From positions 1,116,001 to 1,180,000 of the forward strand of contig NZ_CP030048.1 of NCBI RefSeq assembly GCF_015291665.1: 64,000 bases of DNA, given 5' to 3'. The notes beneath the pieces are model-generated. The model was not told the DNA's origin. It did no database searches and worked only from the letters and a program-made list of their open reading frames with translations. The stretch comes from Bradyrhizobium sp. CCBAU 53338 (GTDB taxonomy: Bacteria; Pseudomonadota; Alphaproteobacteria; Rhizobiales; Xanthobacteraceae). The stretch's first letter is position 1; each line of letters opens with the position of its first letter. Of this stretch, positions 8,387 through 18,353 are shown one piece after another. The position numbers were made by a program, and so were the translations under genes.

Positions 8387-9730
8387 CTACTCTGCCGTCT
8401 GCTCCCTCAACTCCGCCACGTCCTTCGCCGTCAGCTTCGAACCCTTGGTCCCGAACCGCGCCGTGACGTAGTTCGCCACCGCGGCGATCTCGTCGTCGGT
8501 ATAGGCATTGCCGAACGCCGGCATCGACAGCGCACCATCGGGCGTATGCCTGACGGTGCCTGAGATCACGATCTGCGCGACGTTCGTGGCGGCGGGGTCG
8601 TTGACGGCCCAGGTGCCGGTGAGCGTCGCCATCGGCGATACCGGGCTTTCGCCGCTCCAGCCGTGACAACTGGCGCAGGCGCTGGCGAAAACTTTCTTGC
8701 CGCGTGCGTCTGCCGTGACGCCGTCCTTGTGCGAGGCGGGCGCGACCGGCGCCGTGCCAGCGGCAAGGTCTGGCGAGGATACCGGAGGAACGCTACGCAA
8801 ATAGGCGACGATGGAACGGATATCCTCCGGCGCGAACTGACTGAAGCTGTGGTCGACGGCTTCGCCCATCGGACCCGAGGCCGAACCGTGACCCGATGCG
8901 TGGCCGAGTGAGAGATACGAGATCAGATCCGCATCGCTCCAGTTGCCGAGGCCGGTCGCCTTGTCGGAGGAGATGTTGAAGGCGCGCCAGCCGGCGGTGA
9001 TGGCGCCGGCGAACTTCTTGCGGTTGTCGAGCGCGAAGCCGAGATTGCGTGGCGTATGACACTCGCCGCAATGTGCCAGCGCTTCCGCCAGATATGCGCC
9101 GCGATTCCACTCCGGGCTTTCCGACGTATCGGGCGCAAAGCGCGTGTCCGGATTGAACACGGCCGACCAGACAATCATTGCCCAGCGCTGGTTGAACGGG
9201 AATGACAGCGTGTTGTCAGGCACTTTCGCGCGCACTGCCGGCAGGCTGAACAGATAGGCCTTCACCGCCAGCACGTCCTCGTCGCTCATGTAGGTGTAGG
9301 ACGTGTAGGGCATCGCCGGGTAGAGCCGGGCACCGTCACGGCGCTTGCCGCGCTGGACTGCGTCCAAAAAGTCCTGGTCGCTGTAATTGCCGATGCCGGT
9401 GTCCTTGTCCGGCGTGATGTTGGTCGAATACAGCGTGCCGAACGGCAGCTTGAAGGCGAGTCCGCCGGAATAGCCCTTCTCGCCCGGCTTGGTGTGGCAG
9501 ACCATGCAGTCGGCGGCCTTGGCAAGATATTCGCCGCGCTCGACAAGGCTCGCCTTCTCGAGCCTGGCCGGCACGCCGGTGGGCTTGCCGGCGCGGTAGT
9601 CCGCGAGCGCCACCTTGGTGCCGCCTGCGAAATCGAGCGGGCCGGGCCCGCGGATGATGAAGACGCCGAGCGCCACCGCGACGATGGCGATCACGACGAG
9701 GCTCGCAAGGATACGCATTGTCCTGATCAT
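8387..9730 (-). CDS. tri-heme membrane-anchored cytochrome c (electron acceptor of the Mo hydroxylase)
   Basis: A 447-residue protein with an N-terminal hydrophobic anchor (about 6-26) and three CXXCH heme c sites: CMVCH (75-79), CGECH (221-225) and CASCH (352-356), each at the start of a cytochrome domain. This matches the tri-heme subunits of periplasmic alcohol/aldehyde dehydrogenases. It is expected to face the periplasm and pass electrons from the molybdenum subunit to the respiratory chain. Its ATG overlaps the upstream stop by four bases (ATGA), so it is the last gene of the three-gene operon. Confidence 0.9.
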   Translation of the reverse strand: MIRTMRILASLVVIAIVAVALGVFIIRGPGPLDFAGGTKVALADYRAGKPTGVPARLEKASLVERGEYLAKAADCMVCHTKPGEKGYSGGLAFKLPFGTLYSTNITPDKDTGIGNYSDQDFLDAVQRGKRRDGARLYPAMPYTSYTYMSDEDVLAVKAYLFSLPAVRAKVPDNTLSFPFNQRWAMIVWSAVFNPDTRFAPDTSESPEWNRGAYLAEALAHCGECHTPRNLGFALDNRKKFAGAITAGWRAFNISSDKATGLGNWSDADLISYLSLGHASGHGSASGPMGEAVDHSFSQFAPEDIRSIVAYLRSVPPVSSPDLAAGTAPVAPASHKDGVTADARGKKVFASACASCHGWSGESPVSPMATLTGTWAVNDPAATNVAQIVISGTVRHTPDGALSMPAFGNAYTDDEIAAVANYVTARFGTKGSKLTAKDVAELREQTAE

Positions 9731-11892
9731 GCCTTCTTCCCCGCAGCCAGCAGTTTCCGATCGATGGGCAAGCGCCGCAGCGCTACGCCGGTAGCGGCGT
9801 AAATCGCGTTTCGGAGCGCCGGCGGTCCGGCGTTGACGCCGGCCTCACCGATGCCGCCGGGCGCTTCGCCGCTCTTGACCACGATGACCTCGACCTTCGG
9901 GGTCTCGTTGATGCGCATCATGCGGTAGTCGTGGAAGTTCGATTGCTGCACGCGGCCCTTGTCGATGGTGATCTCGCCGTAGAGCGCGGCGGTGAGACCG
10001 AAGATCAGTCCGCCCTCGATCTGCGCCTTCACCGTGTCGGGGTTGACCGCGATGCCGGTGTCGACCACGGAGGTGACGCGGCGAAGCACGATCTCGCCGA
10101 CGTCGTCGATCTCGGCTTCCACCACGGTCGCGATGAAGCTCGCGAATGACGGCTGCACGCAGACGCCGCGGCCGACGCGCGGCGGCAGCGGTTGGCCCCA
10201 GCCGGACTTTTCAGCCACCTGGTTGAGCACCGCGAGCATGCGCGGGTTCCTGGTCAGCATGGCCCGGCGGAATTCGATCGGGTCCTTGCCGGCCTTGCGC
10301 GCGAGCTCGTCCATGGCGCATTCGATCGCGAACACGTTGTTGTTCGGACCGACGCCGCGCCAGAAGCCGGTCGGCACCGCAGGCGGCTCGGCGCGGACAT
10401 ATTCGACGTGGAAATTGGCGAAGTCGTAGGGCGCGTCGACGGCGGCGTCGACTGCGTCGATGTCGATGCCCTTCTGAAAAGCCGGCGGCAGCCAGCGCGC
10501 AATCACGGCGGAGCCCGCGATCTTGTACTTCCAGGCTGCGACCTTGCCATCGACCAGCGACGCCGTGATCTGGTCGCGATAGACAGGCCGGTAGACGTCG
10601 TGCTGGATGTCCTCCTCGCGGGTCCAGATCACCTTGACGGGATAGTCGACCTGTTTTGCGATCTTCACGGCCGCGATCACCATGTCCGGCTCGAGCTTGC
10701 GGCCGAAGCCGCCGCCGAGCAGGTGCTGGTTGACGATCACCTTCTCGACGGGAAGGCCGGCGGCCTTTGCCGCTTCCGACTGCACCCGCGTCATGATCTG
10801 CGTGCCGGTCCAGATCTCGCAGGAGTCTTTCGTGACATGCACGGTGGCGTTGATCGGCTCCATCGAGGCATGTGCGAGGAACGGCAGCTCGTAAGCCGCC
10901 TCGAACTTGTCGCCGGTGGCGAGAGCCTTGGCGATGTCGCCGGTGGATTTGGCGACCGCGCCGTCTTTTGCGCTGGCATCGCGCAGGTTCTGCCAGATGT
11001 CGTTGGTGGTGATTTTGGCGTTCGGGCCTTCGTTCCACTCGATGTCGAGCGCTTCGAGACCTTTCTTCGCCGCCCACATGTGATCGCCGATCACCGCGAC
11101 GGCGTCGTCGAGCACGACGACCTTGCGCACGCCGGCGACCTTCATCGCGGCGCTGTCGTCGACCTTGCCGACCTTGCCGCCGAACACGGGACAATTGGCG
11201 ATCGCGGCGATCTTCATGTCGGGCAGGATCGCGTCGATGCCGTAGAGCGCCTTGCCATTGACCTTGTCGGGCGTGTCGAGCCGCTTCAGCGGCTGGCCGA
11301 TCAGGACGAAGTCCTTGGGATCCTTGATCGCGACGTCCTTCTGCGGCGTCTGGCCCTGCACGGCGAGCGCCAGCTCGCCATAGCCGAGCTTGCGGCCGCT
11401 GGCGGCATGGGTAACCTCGCCCTTCGAGGCCGTGCAGCTTGCGGGTTCGACGCCCCATTGGCTGGCAGCAGCCTGCACCAGCATCGCGCGCGCGGTGGCG
11501 CCGGCCTTGCGCAGCGGCAGCCACCAGGCGCGGATCGAGTTGGAATTGCCGGTGACCTGGAGGCCGAAGGTCGGGTTGGCGTAGAGCTTGTCGTTGGGCG
11601 GCGCGTGCTGCACCTCGACCTTGCTCCAGTCGGCATCCAGCTCTTCGGCGATCACGGCCGAGATCGAGGTGTAGGTGCCCTGGCCCATCTCGACCTGCGG
11701 CATCATCAGTACGGTGCGGCCGGTCTCGTCGATGCGGATGAAGGCGTTGGGCGCGAATTTGCCGTCGGTCGCATCCTTCTGCATCGGCTCGTTCGGAGCG
11801 GCGCGCAGCGGCAGATGGAAGGCGAGCAGGAAACCGGTGGCGAGGCCGCCGGTCAGAAGCGTGCGACGGGAAACGTTGTCGGGTGCATTCAT
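9727..11892 (-). CDS. molybdopterin-binding subunit of an aldehyde / isoquinoline oxidoreductase-type hydroxylase
   Basis: The chosen ATG at 11892 gives about 721 residues starting MNAPDNVSRRTLLTGG, a twin-arginine signal (SRRTLL then a hydrophobic stretch ending LPLRAAP). A GTG at 11904 overlapping the previous stop is the alternative. Xanthine-oxidase-family segments include MPQVEMGQGTYTSI, GGGFGRKLEPD, PTGFWRGVGPNNN and GEAPGGIGEAGVN, the last near the catalytic Glu of the molybdenum site. It oxidises an aldehyde or hydroxylates an N-heterocycle; the exact substrate cannot be read. Tat export with the bound cofactor fits a periplasmic enzyme paired with the cytochrome c. Confidence 0.9.
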   Translation of the reverse strand: MNAPDNVSRRTLLTGGLATGFLLAFHLPLRAAPNEPMQKDATDGKFAPNAFIRIDETGRTVLMMPQVEMGQGTYTSISAVIAEELDADWSKVEVQHAPPNDKLYANPTFGLQVTGNSNSIRAWWLPLRKAGATARAMLVQAAASQWGVEPASCTASKGEVTHAASGRKLGYGELALAVQGQTPQKDVAIKDPKDFVLIGQPLKRLDTPDKVNGKALYGIDAILPDMKIAAIANCPVFGGKVGKVDDSAAMKVAGVRKVVVLDDAVAVIGDHMWAAKKGLEALDIEWNEGPNAKITTNDIWQNLRDASAKDGAVAKSTGDIAKALATGDKFEAAYELPFLAHASMEPINATVHVTKDSCEIWTGTQIMTRVQSEAAKAAGLPVEKVIVNQHLLGGGFGRKLEPDMVIAAVKIAKQVDYPVKVIWTREEDIQHDVYRPVYRDQITASLVDGKVAAWKYKIAGSAVIARWLPPAFQKGIDIDAVDAAVDAPYDFANFHVEYVRAEPPAVPTGFWRGVGPNNNVFAIECAMDELARKAGKDPIEFRRAMLTRNPRMLAVLNQVAEKSGWGQPLPPRVGRGVCVQPSFASFIATVVEAEIDDVGEIVLRRVTSVVDTGIAVNPDTVKAQIEGGLIFGLTAALYGEITIDKGRVQQSNFHDYRMMRINETPKVEVIVVKSGEAPGGIGEAGVNAGPPALRNAIYAATGVALRRLPIDRKLLAAGKKA

Positions 11893-11900
11893 GGCTGATC

Positions 11901-12365
11901 TCACGACTGACGGCCGGACGCGGCGAGCTTGATGGCCTCGCGGATGCGCACATAGGTGCCGCAGCGGCAGATGTTGCCCGCCATCGCGGCGTCGATATCG
12001 GCGTCGTCAGGGTTGGGTGTTGCCGCCAGAAGGGCTGCGGCCGACATGATCTGGCCGGACTGGCAATAGCCGCACTGGATCACTTCGGCCTCCAGCCAGG
12101 CCTTCTGCACCTTGGCGCCCGCAGGTGTGCTGCCGACGTGCTCGATGGTGGTGATGGCGCGGTTCGCCACCGCGCTGACCGGCAGCACGCAGGAGCGCAC
12201 CGCCTTGCCGTCGACATGCACGGTGCAGGCGCCGCATTGCGCGATGCCGCAGCCGAATTTGGTGCCGGTCATTCCGAGGATGTCGCGCAGCACCCACAGC
12301 AGCGGCATTTCCGGTGGCGCGTCGAACGATTTCGTTTCGCCGTTGATGGTAAGAGTTGTTGCCAT
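11901..12365 (-). CDS. [2Fe-2S] subunit of the molybdenum hydroxylase
   Basis: A start at 12365 gives 154 residues ([14 protein letters not shown]), the family norm, with GAAGGGG six bases upstream; the longer frame to 12461 adds an unlikely leader. The N-terminal plant-type cluster uses Cys39, Cys44, Cys47 and Cys59 ([14 protein letters not shown]...SC), the C-terminal four-helix cluster Cys98, Cys101, Cys133 and Cys135 ([11 protein letters not shown]...NICRCGTY). It relays electrons from the Mo centre to heme. It has no signal of its own and probably crosses the membrane bound to the Tat-exported large subunit. First gene of the operon. Confidence 0.93.
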   Translation of the reverse strand: MATTLTINGETKSFDAPPEMPLLWVLRDILGMTGTKFGCGIAQCGACTVHVDGKAVRSCVLPVSAVANRAITTIEHVGSTPAGAKVQKAWLEAEVIQCGYCQSGQIMSAAALLAATPNPDDADIDAAMAGNICRCGTYVRIREAIKLAASGRQS

Positions 12366-12895
12366 GTGCATCCCCTTCTTCGCCTGATCGCTGGCGGCGA
12401 TCCAGTCGGCGAACTCGCGCGCGACCATAATCATACCGATGCGAAACGATGAAGCTTTCAAATTCGCAGCAATGCATATCTGCGCAGCTGGTGCGTCAGG
12501 CCATGACGTTCACGAATTTGTGCGGCGATCCGTGCGAAGGTTTTGGGCTAATTGATATGATAAGCGTCATTTTCTGACGCATTTTCGTCATCCGCGCCGT
12601 CGACCGCCGCAGATGATCGTGCGAACGCGCAAGATCATGCGATGACGAAATTCGTGCGATTGGGAAATGGCGCGGTGAGCGCGATGCGTCCGACGGGATC
12701 ACTCGCATCGGCTCGCTCATGATTTCGGAATAATGGCACTATGCGCCTGTTTTGCCCGACGGGTCAACGTCTGCATTCAGTTCTTGGCAAGTCGAAGTCA
12801 GGATGACGCGGCGTCGGCAGGGACTGCCTCTCCCGTTTGCGGGGGAGGCAAAAAGTCCCGCGGCTACTGTGCATGGGTTGTTTTCGAGATTTGAC
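12366..12895. promoter_or_regulatory. 530-base non-coding region upstream of the Mo hydroxylase operon
   Basis: It contains the promoter side of the minus-strand Mo hydroxylase operon and the 3' flank of the minus-strand chemoreceptor. Visible elements are an AT-rich stretch with the inverted repeat GCGTCA-ttttc-TGACGC (12564-12580) and a third CGTCA half at 12586, which could be an operator, and a hairpin at 12825-12850 (TGCCTCTCCCG facing CGGGGGAGGCA). The only frame of note, 12496-12720 on the minus strand, is Arg/Ser-rich and lacks a ribosome binding site. Confidence 0.45.
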
Positions 12896-14320
12896 TCAGC
12901 TCTGCCGGAAACCCATCCGGAACGCGCCCCAGTGCTTGCCGCGGATCATGATCGGCGAGGACAGATCCTTCATCAGCACGAACTGCCCGCCGCCCATGTC
13001 GCGGCGATAGGTCTGGAGCAGGAAAGGCTTTGTGTTGGCCGCGACCTTCTTCACCGCGCGATCGGAGAACAGGCGGCGGTTCCGGCAATTGGCGTTGTTC
13101 CAGACCGGGTCCTTGCCTTGCGGCAGCCGGTAGTTCGGATTGTGCGTCGGAAGGTACCCGCCCTTGGCCCAGGCCACGCAGAACACGATGCGGGGGTCCG
13201 ACTTCTGGATCGGGTCCTGGATCGCGGGCAGCACGCGGTCGGTGAAGTCGACATAGGCGGTGGTGTACTGTCTTGGGTCGGTGCCCGAGATCTCCCGGTA
13301 ATTCTCGTCCATGAGCTTGTCGAGCGTGATCTCGCCGCGCTCGATCGCGGCCTCGAACTCGGCCGAGATCCGCTTGGCTGTGTCGACGACGACGCGGATC
13401 AGCGGCGCATCCGACGTCTCGACGCCGCTGTCGGCGATCAGCGCGATCAGGCCTTCGGAGGTGTCGAGCAGTTTCGTCACGCGCTGGTCGGCGCTCTTGA
13501 GATCGCGCGAGGAGAGGTCGACGCCCCTGGCGAGTTCGTTGAGCTCGCTGATCACGGTGTCGCAATGGCCGAGATTGGAGGTCGCCGCGCGGGTGACGCT
13601 GTCGATCTCCGCCTCCACCGAGGCGAAGCCCTGCTGGACGCGCGAGATGATGCCGGAGATCGCTTGCGCGCCTTCGCCCGCGGTCTTGGCGCGCTGCGAG
13701 GCGTCGCTGCTCTCGCCGATCAGGCCTTCGATCTGGCCGTCGAGATCGCGCACGGTGTCGGAGATCAGGTGCGTGGCCTGGCGGGTCGCCTCCGCGAGGT
13801 TCTTGACCTCGCTCGCGACCACGGCGAAGCCGCGGCCGGCATTGCCGGCACGCGCGGCTTCGATGGTTGCGTTGAGGGCCAGCAAATTGGTCTGCTTGGC
13901 GATCGCCTCGATCGAGCCGGAGACCTTTGCCACTTGCGCCAGCGCGGAGCCGACGGCGGAGAGGCGCGCCTCGATCCGCTCCACGGCCGCGACGAGTTCG
14001 GAGATGTGGCTGACCGCGGTATCGACGGCGCTGCGCGACTGCGCGATCTCGCCGACCGCGGCCGACGTGGTCGATTGCACCGCCTGCGAGGCGTTGGCGA
14101 TGTCGTGGTTGGCCGAGACCATGGTCTCCGCCGTCTTCTGGAGGTGATGGAACCGGTCCGACTGGTTGGCGACGCGGTTGGCGACCTCCTGGACGTTGCC
14201 GGCGATGTCGGCGAGCTCGACGCCGAGGCCGCCGATGCGGTCGGCGAGCTGGTCGATCAGCCGTTCGGCGAGCGTCCTGTTGGACGCGGTGTCCATGACG
14301 GCAAGTTGTGCGAGGGACAT
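12896..14320 (-). CDS. soluble methyl-accepting chemotaxis protein with C-terminal Cache-like sensor
   Basis: A 474-residue protein with no membrane segment or HAMP domain. The long helical signalling domain occupies roughly residues 25-270, with the highly conserved hairpin tip around 140-180 ([36 protein letters not shown]). After a linker, residues about 330-474 form a separate domain ([10 protein letters not shown]...[14 protein letters not shown]...[12 protein letters not shown]) shared with the next receptor. It should sit in the cytoplasm and signal to CheA/CheW encoded elsewhere. The order, signalling module first and sensor last, is the reverse of classical receptors. Confidence 0.88.
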   Translation of the reverse strand: MSLAQLAVMDTASNRTLAERLIDQLADRIGGLGVELADIAGNVQEVANRVANQSDRFHHLQKTAETMVSANHDIANASQAVQSTTSAAVGEIAQSRSAVDTAVSHISELVAAVERIEARLSAVGSALAQVAKVSGSIEAIAKQTNLLALNATIEAARAGNAGRGFAVVASEVKNLAEATRQATHLISDTVRDLDGQIEGLIGESSDASQRAKTAGEGAQAISGIISRVQQGFASVEAEIDSVTRAATSNLGHCDTVISELNELARGVDLSSRDLKSADQRVTKLLDTSEGLIALIADSGVETSDAPLIRVVVDTAKRISAEFEAAIERGEITLDKLMDENYREISGTDPRQYTTAYVDFTDRVLPAIQDPIQKSDPRIVFCVAWAKGGYLPTHNPNYRLPQGKDPVWNNANCRNRRLFSDRAVKKVAANTKPFLLQTYRRDMGGGQFVLMKDLSSPIMIRGKHWGAFRMGFRQS

Positions 14321-14428
14321 GTTACGGGCTTTCTCAACTCGGGGCCGTCCATCGGCTCACCGCGGCATTCCCATTCCAATTTCGACGTTAGAGGATGATT
14401 CGCGCCCGGCGTCTTGCCTGAGCGCGCA

Positions 14429-16177
14429 CTACAGTTTGTAAGCCGTGCGGAACCCGCCCCAATGCCGACCCTGCACGCGGATCGGAACGTCGATCTCGCG
14501 CATCATCACCGTGTTGCCGTTGCCCATGTCGCGCGCATAGCTCTGGATCAGGTACGAGCGCTGGTTGTGCGCGGCCGCCAACCCCGCCGGATCGTTGAAT
14601 ATGCGGCGATTGCGGCTGTTGGCCGTGTTCCAGGCGATATCGCCCGGCCGCTGCGGATGCGAATAGATCTTGTTGTGGACGGGCAGGAAGCCGTTGCGGT
14701 CGACCATTGCGCAGAACGCCATGCGCGGCTCCCTGGCGAGAAAGGCTTCCTGGAACGGCGGCAGCGCGCGGTCGGCCCAATCGAGATATCTCGTGCGGTA
14801 TTGCTGAGGATTGGTGCCTGATATCTCGGCGTAGTCCGTGTCGAAGAGGTCATCCATCCTGACTTCGCCGCGGGCGACGGCCTGCTCGAAGATCTTTGTC
14901 AGCGCGTTGCCGGCTTCCATCGCGCGGGTGACGAACTCCGTGTTCTCCTCGTGGATCGACCAGAGCTTGTCCTCGATCTTTTCGCGCAGCTGGGCACTCG
15001 GGCTGACGAACTGCGTGCGGGCGCCGGCCTTGGACTGCTCGACCACGCGCAGGCGGCAGGCACCGACGTCTTCCAGCGTGCCGTCGATGATCGCCTGCGG
15101 CGCGAGCCGGCTTGCCTCCGTGCCGCCGATCAAGACGCCGTCCATCGCGATCTCGTAGACCGGTAGCAGGCCGCGTGCGCCCTCGAATTTGAGATGGCAG
15201 GGCAGCCGCTCGGTCTTGCGGCGGTCGTCGTGCTCGCTCTGTTTGAGCAGCACCGCGCAGCGCGATTTCAGCTTCTGCGCGAAGGTCGTCACCGCCTTGC
15301 CGGCGCTGGCGACGTTCTCGCCATGGGTCTCGGCCGCCTTGGTCGCGGCGTCGATCTCGGCTGCGCTCCGGCCGACCGAGATGATGAATTGCGATGCGCT
15401 GCTGGCGTTGCCGGAGACCTCGCTGGTGGTGGCGTTCTGCTCGGCCACCGCGCCGTTGACGGTGTCGAACACCGGGCGGATCGCCTCGATCGCCTGCGAG
15501 ATGCGATGCACCGCGTCCGCCGATCCGGCGGCGTCGCGCTGCAGCGCGTCGATCTTCTTGGAGATCTCTTCCGTCGCGCTCTGGGTCTGCACCGCGAGCG
15601 CCTTCACTTCGGTTGCGACGACGGCAAAGCCCTTGCCGGCGGCACCGGCGCGTGCGGCCTCGATGGTTGAGTTCAGCGCGAGCAGGGTGGTCTGCCGCGC
15701 GATCTGGGCGATCAGATTGACGACATTGCCGATCGCCGCGGAGGACTCGCGCAGGCGGTCGACGTTGTCGCGCGCCTCCTGCGCCGCGGCGCTGGCCTCG
15801 TCGGCGAGCTTGCCGGCCTCGCGGACCTGCGCACCGATGCCTTGCGCGGATTGGGTGAACTTGTCGGCGGCATCGGCAAAGCTCGAAGCGTTGGACTGTG
15901 CGGCATTGGTCCGCCCGGTCAGCGCGTCGGTGCGCTGGCGGATATCGGCGAGCGTCGCCGCGGTCGCCTCGGCGCCGCCCGCGACCGAATTGGCGGCACG
16001 CTCGAGCTGGCGGATCATGGCGCCGAGCTCGAGTTCCAGCAGTTCCAGGATCTCCCGGGCCGAATCGACCTCAGCGGCTGGAGCGGGCGCGGACTGGGCC
16101 GCCGGCCCCGCGGCCTGCAGGGAGGCCACTGGCGTGGCCATGTCTGGCAGGCGCTTCCGGAAAAATGCGAACGCCAT
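14429..16177 (-). CDS. soluble chemoreceptor with PilZ-like insert and C-terminal Cache-like sensor
   Basis: The start at 16177 ([13 protein letters not shown]) gives 582 residues; a frame to 16264 adds 29 non-conserved residues. The signalling domain tip ([36 protein letters not shown]) lies near 155-190. About residues 320-400 resemble a PilZ domain: [11 protein letters not shown] fits RxxxR, and [11 protein letters not shown] resembles DxSxxG with Val for Ser. The C-terminus repeats the neighbour's sensor ([10 protein letters not shown]...[14 protein letters not shown]...[11 protein letters not shown]). A cyclic-di-GMP input to chemotaxis is possible but the degenerate motif makes it uncertain. 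No membrane segments; tandem with its paralogue 108 bases downstream. Confidence 0.85.
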   Translation of the reverse strand: MAFAFFRKRLPDMATPVASLQAAGPAAQSAPAPAAEVDSAREILELLELELGAMIRQLERAANSVAGGAEATAATLADIRQRTDALTGRTNAAQSNASSFADAADKFTQSAQGIGAQVREAGKLADEASAAAQEARDNVDRLRESSAAIGNVVNLIAQIARQTTLLALNSTIEAARAGAAGKGFAVVATEVKALAVQTQSATEEISKKIDALQRDAAGSADAVHRISQAIEAIRPVFDTVNGAVAEQNATTSEVSGNASSASQFIISVGRSAAEIDAATKAAETHGENVASAGKAVTTFAQKLKSRCAVLLKQSEHDDRRKTERLPCHLKFEGARGLLPVYEIAMDGVLIGGTEASRLAPQAIIDGTLEDVGACRLRVVEQSKAGARTQFVSPSAQLREKIEDKLWSIHEENTEFVTRAMEAGNALTKIFEQAVARGEVRMDDLFDTDYAEISGTNPQQYRTRYLDWADRALPPFQEAFLAREPRMAFCAMVDRNGFLPVHNKIYSHPQRPGDIAWNTANSRNRRIFNDPAGLAAAHNQRSYLIQSYARDMGNGNTVMMREIDVPIRVQGRHWGGFRTAYKL

Positions 16178-16385
16178 GGGGTCTACTCTTGTCGGGAGAT
16201 GGGCGGACGCTATTTTCGCAAGCTGGAATGAAATCAGGGTTAACGATGCCTGACTTCCGGGCACGGGCCACTACGTTATTACCTTAAAGTATGAGAGGCT
16301 CTTTCATTCCGATGGGTTGGCGGCCTATAAGGCCGCGCTTCCCCACGCTCACCTTTGACGCACGATTTCCTAGAGAAGATCACGC
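16178..16385. other. divergent promoter region chemoreceptor / yebC
   Basis: These 208 bases separate two outward-reading genes. The only structured element seen is a 7-base-pair hairpin GCGGCCT-ata-AGGCCGC at 16320-16336, about 50 bases before the yebC start, possibly in its 5' leader. Confidence 0.4.
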
Positions 16386-17132
16386 ATGGCCGGACATTCC
16401 CAATTCAAGAACATCATGCACCGCAAGGGACGGCAGGATGCGCAGAAGTCGAAGCTGTTCGGCAAGCTGGCGCGGGAAATCACCGTCGCCGCCAAGCTGG
16501 GCACGCCCGACCCCGCCATGAACCCCCGCCTGCGCGCCGCCGTGATCGCCGCGCGGCAGGAAAACATGCCGAAGGACAACATCGAGCGCGCCATCAAGAA
16601 GGCGCTCGGCAGCGACGGCGAGAACTACGACGAAATCCGCTACGAGGGCTACGGTCCGGGCGGCGTCGCCGTCATCGTCGAGGCGCTGACCGACAACCGC
16701 AACCGCGCGGCCTCCGACATCCGATCCTTCTTCACCAAATCCGGCGGCAATCTCGGCGAAACCGGCTCGGTCTCGTTCATGTTCGACCGCACCGGCGTCA
16801 TCGAGTACGACCGCAGCGTCGCCGATGACGATTCGGTGCTCGATGCCGCGATCGAGGCCGGCGCCGACGACGTGGTCTCGGGTGAAGGCGGCCACGAAAT
16901 CTACGCCTCGACCGAAAGCTATCGCGACGTCGCCAAGGCGCTGGAAGCCAAGTTCGGCGAGCCGCGCAAGGCCGCGCTGATCTGGAAGCCGCAGAACACG
17001 GTCGCGGTCGACGACGAGACCGGCGAGAAGCTCTTGAAGCTGATGGACCTGCTCAACGAGCACGACGACGTCCAGAACGTCTACGCCAATTTCGAGATCT
17101 CGGACGCGCTGGTCGCGAAGCTGGGCGGGTAG
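16386..17132 (+). CDS. yebC: YebC/PmpR family DNA-binding transcriptional regulator
   Basis: A 248-residue protein of exact family length beginning [32 protein letters not shown], the conserved N-terminus, with [32 protein letters not shown] and the acidic C-terminal domain. Members bind DNA and/or help translation of proline stretches; both roles are reported for the family. It directly precedes ruvC, the usual proteobacterial order, 79 bases upstream. Confidence 0.95.
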   Translation: MAGHSQFKNIMHRKGRQDAQKSKLFGKLAREITVAAKLGTPDPAMNPRLRAAVIAARQENMPKDNIERAIKKALGSDGENYDEIRYEGYGPGGVAVIVEALTDNRNRAASDIRSFFTKSGGNLGETGSVSFMFDRTGVIEYDRSVADDDSVLDAAIEAGADDVVSGEGGHEIYASTESYRDVAKALEAKFGEPRKAALIWKPQNTVAVDDETGEKLLKLMDLLNEHDDVQNVYANFEISDALVAKLGG

Positions 17133-17164
17133 GGGCGCCCGGCCGCCTTTCTCCGGGGACTTCT

Positions 17165-17179
17165 GTTCTGTTTCTGTTT
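17165..17179 (+). promoter_or_regulatory. possible LexA (SOS) box before ruvC
   Basis: GTTC-TGTTTCT-GTTT matches the alphaproteobacterial LexA pattern GTTC-N7-GTTC at seven of eight fixed positions. It lies 33 bases before the ruvC start, a sensible place for repression of a Holliday-junction operon. One mismatch and the T-rich context leave doubt. Confidence 0.45.
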
Positions 17180-17211
17180 CGCTATCATGGGCCAACCGCT
17201 ATCACTGGCCC

Positions 17212-17739
17212 ATGACCGCGCTCCCGATTCGCCAACCCGTTCGCATCATCGGCATCGATCCCGGCCTGCGCCGCACCGGCTGGGGCGTGATCGAGGCCGA
17301 AGGCAACCGCCTGATCTATGTCGCCTGCGGTTCGGTGGAACCGCCGGACGATCTGCCTTTGTCGAGCCGTCTGCTCGCGATCCACGAGGGGCTCGCGGCC
17401 GTTCTGTCCGATTACAAGCCGATGGAAGCGGCGGTCGAGCAGACCTTCATCAACAAGGACGGGGCTGCGACGCTGAAACTCGGCCAGGCCCGCGGCGTCG
17501 CCATGTTGGCGCCGGCAATGTTCGGCATCAGCGTCGCCGAATATGCGCCGAACCAGGTCAAGAAGACCGTGGTGGGGGCCGGCCACGCCGACAAGCAACA
17601 GATCGCGATGATGCTGAAGATATTGCTGCCGAAGGCCGAGCCTCCGACCCCGGATGCTGCCGACGCGCTCGCGATCGCCATCACCCATGCTCATCACCGC
17701 CAGAGCACGGCGCTCAGGCTGAAGGTGGTGGGACTATGA
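17212..17739 (+). CDS. ruvC: Holliday junction endonuclease RuvC
   Basis: A 175-residue protein with the RNase H-like acidic residues: Asp16 in [15 protein letters not shown], Glu in [13 protein letters not shown], and [15 protein letters not shown] near the C-terminus. The [15 protein letters not shown] segment is also diagnostic. It resolves Holliday junctions by paired symmetric nicks on a RuvAB-bound junction. Its stop overlaps the ruvA start by four bases, so ruvC-ruvA-ruvB form one operon. Confidence 0.96.
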   Translation: MTALPIRQPVRIIGIDPGLRRTGWGVIEAEGNRLIYVACGSVEPPDDLPLSSRLLAIHEGLAAVLSDYKPMEAAVEQTFINKDGAATLKLGQARGVAMLAPAMFGISVAEYAPNQVKKTVVGAGHADKQQIAMMLKILLPKAEPPTPDAADALAIAITHAHHRQSTALRLKVVGL

Positions 17740-18353
17740 TCGGCAAGCTCAAGGGTTTGATCGATTCCTACGGCGAGGATTATGTCGTCCTCGACGTCGG
17801 CGGCGTCGGCTATCAGGTGCATTGCTCGGCGCGGACGTTGCAGCATCTGCCCGCGCCGGGCGAAGCCGCGGTGCTGTCGATCGAGACCTACGTCCGCGAG
17901 GATCAGATCAAGCTGTTCGGCTTCCGCACCGACCAGGAGCGCGAATGGTTCCGCCTGCTCCAGACCGTGCAGGGCGTCGGCGCCAAGGTCGCGCTTGCGG
18001 TGCTCGGCACCCTGGCGCCTTCCGAACTCGCCAACGCGATCGCGCTGCGCGACAAGGCCGCGGTGGCGCGCACCCCCGGCGTCGGTCCCAAGGTCGCCGA
18101 GCGCATCGTTACCGAGCTGAAGGACAAGGCGCCGGCCTTTGCCAGTGTCGATCCGGCCGTCGTGCATCTCGCCGGCGCCGTCGACGATCAGCGCGCGCCG
18201 CGACCGGTGGCCGACGCGATCTCCGCGCTGGTCAATCTCGGCTATGGCCAGCCGCAGGCGGCTGCAGCCATCGCCTCGGCCTCGCGCAATGCGGGTGAGA
18301 ATGCCGAAACGGCGCAGCTCATTCGCCTCGGCTTGAAGGAGCTCGCGAAGTGA
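17736..18353 (+). CDS. ruvA: Holliday junction branch migration protein RuvA
   Basis: The ATG at 17736 overlaps the ruvC stop and gives 205 residues starting [30 protein letters not shown], the OB-fold domain. Two helix-hairpin-helix units follow ([18 protein letters not shown] and [17 protein letters not shown]), then a C-terminal domain ([18 protein letters not shown]) that contacts RuvB. It tetramerises on four-way junctions. A longer same-frame reading from 17187 is not the gene. Confidence 0.96.
   Translation: MIGKLKGLIDSYGEDYVVLDVGGVGYQVHCSARTLQHLPAPGEAAVLSIETYVREDQIKLFGFRTDQEREWFRLLQTVQGVGAKVALAVLGTLAPSELANAIALRDKAAVARTPGVGPKVAERIVTELKDKAPAFASVDPAVVHLAGAVDDQRAPRPVADAISALVNLGYGQPQAAAAIASASRNAGENAETAQLIRLGLKELAK

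Noticed and set aside
12496..12720. Minus-strand 74-codon frame upstream of the Mo hydroxylase
   Set aside because: Composition is Ser/Arg/His-rich without motif; no ribosome site; it lies in the presumed promoter region.
12732..12755. Possible sigma-54 promoter (TGGCAC...)
   Set aside because: TGGCAC is present, but no GC at the required 12-base distance and no TTGC-type element.
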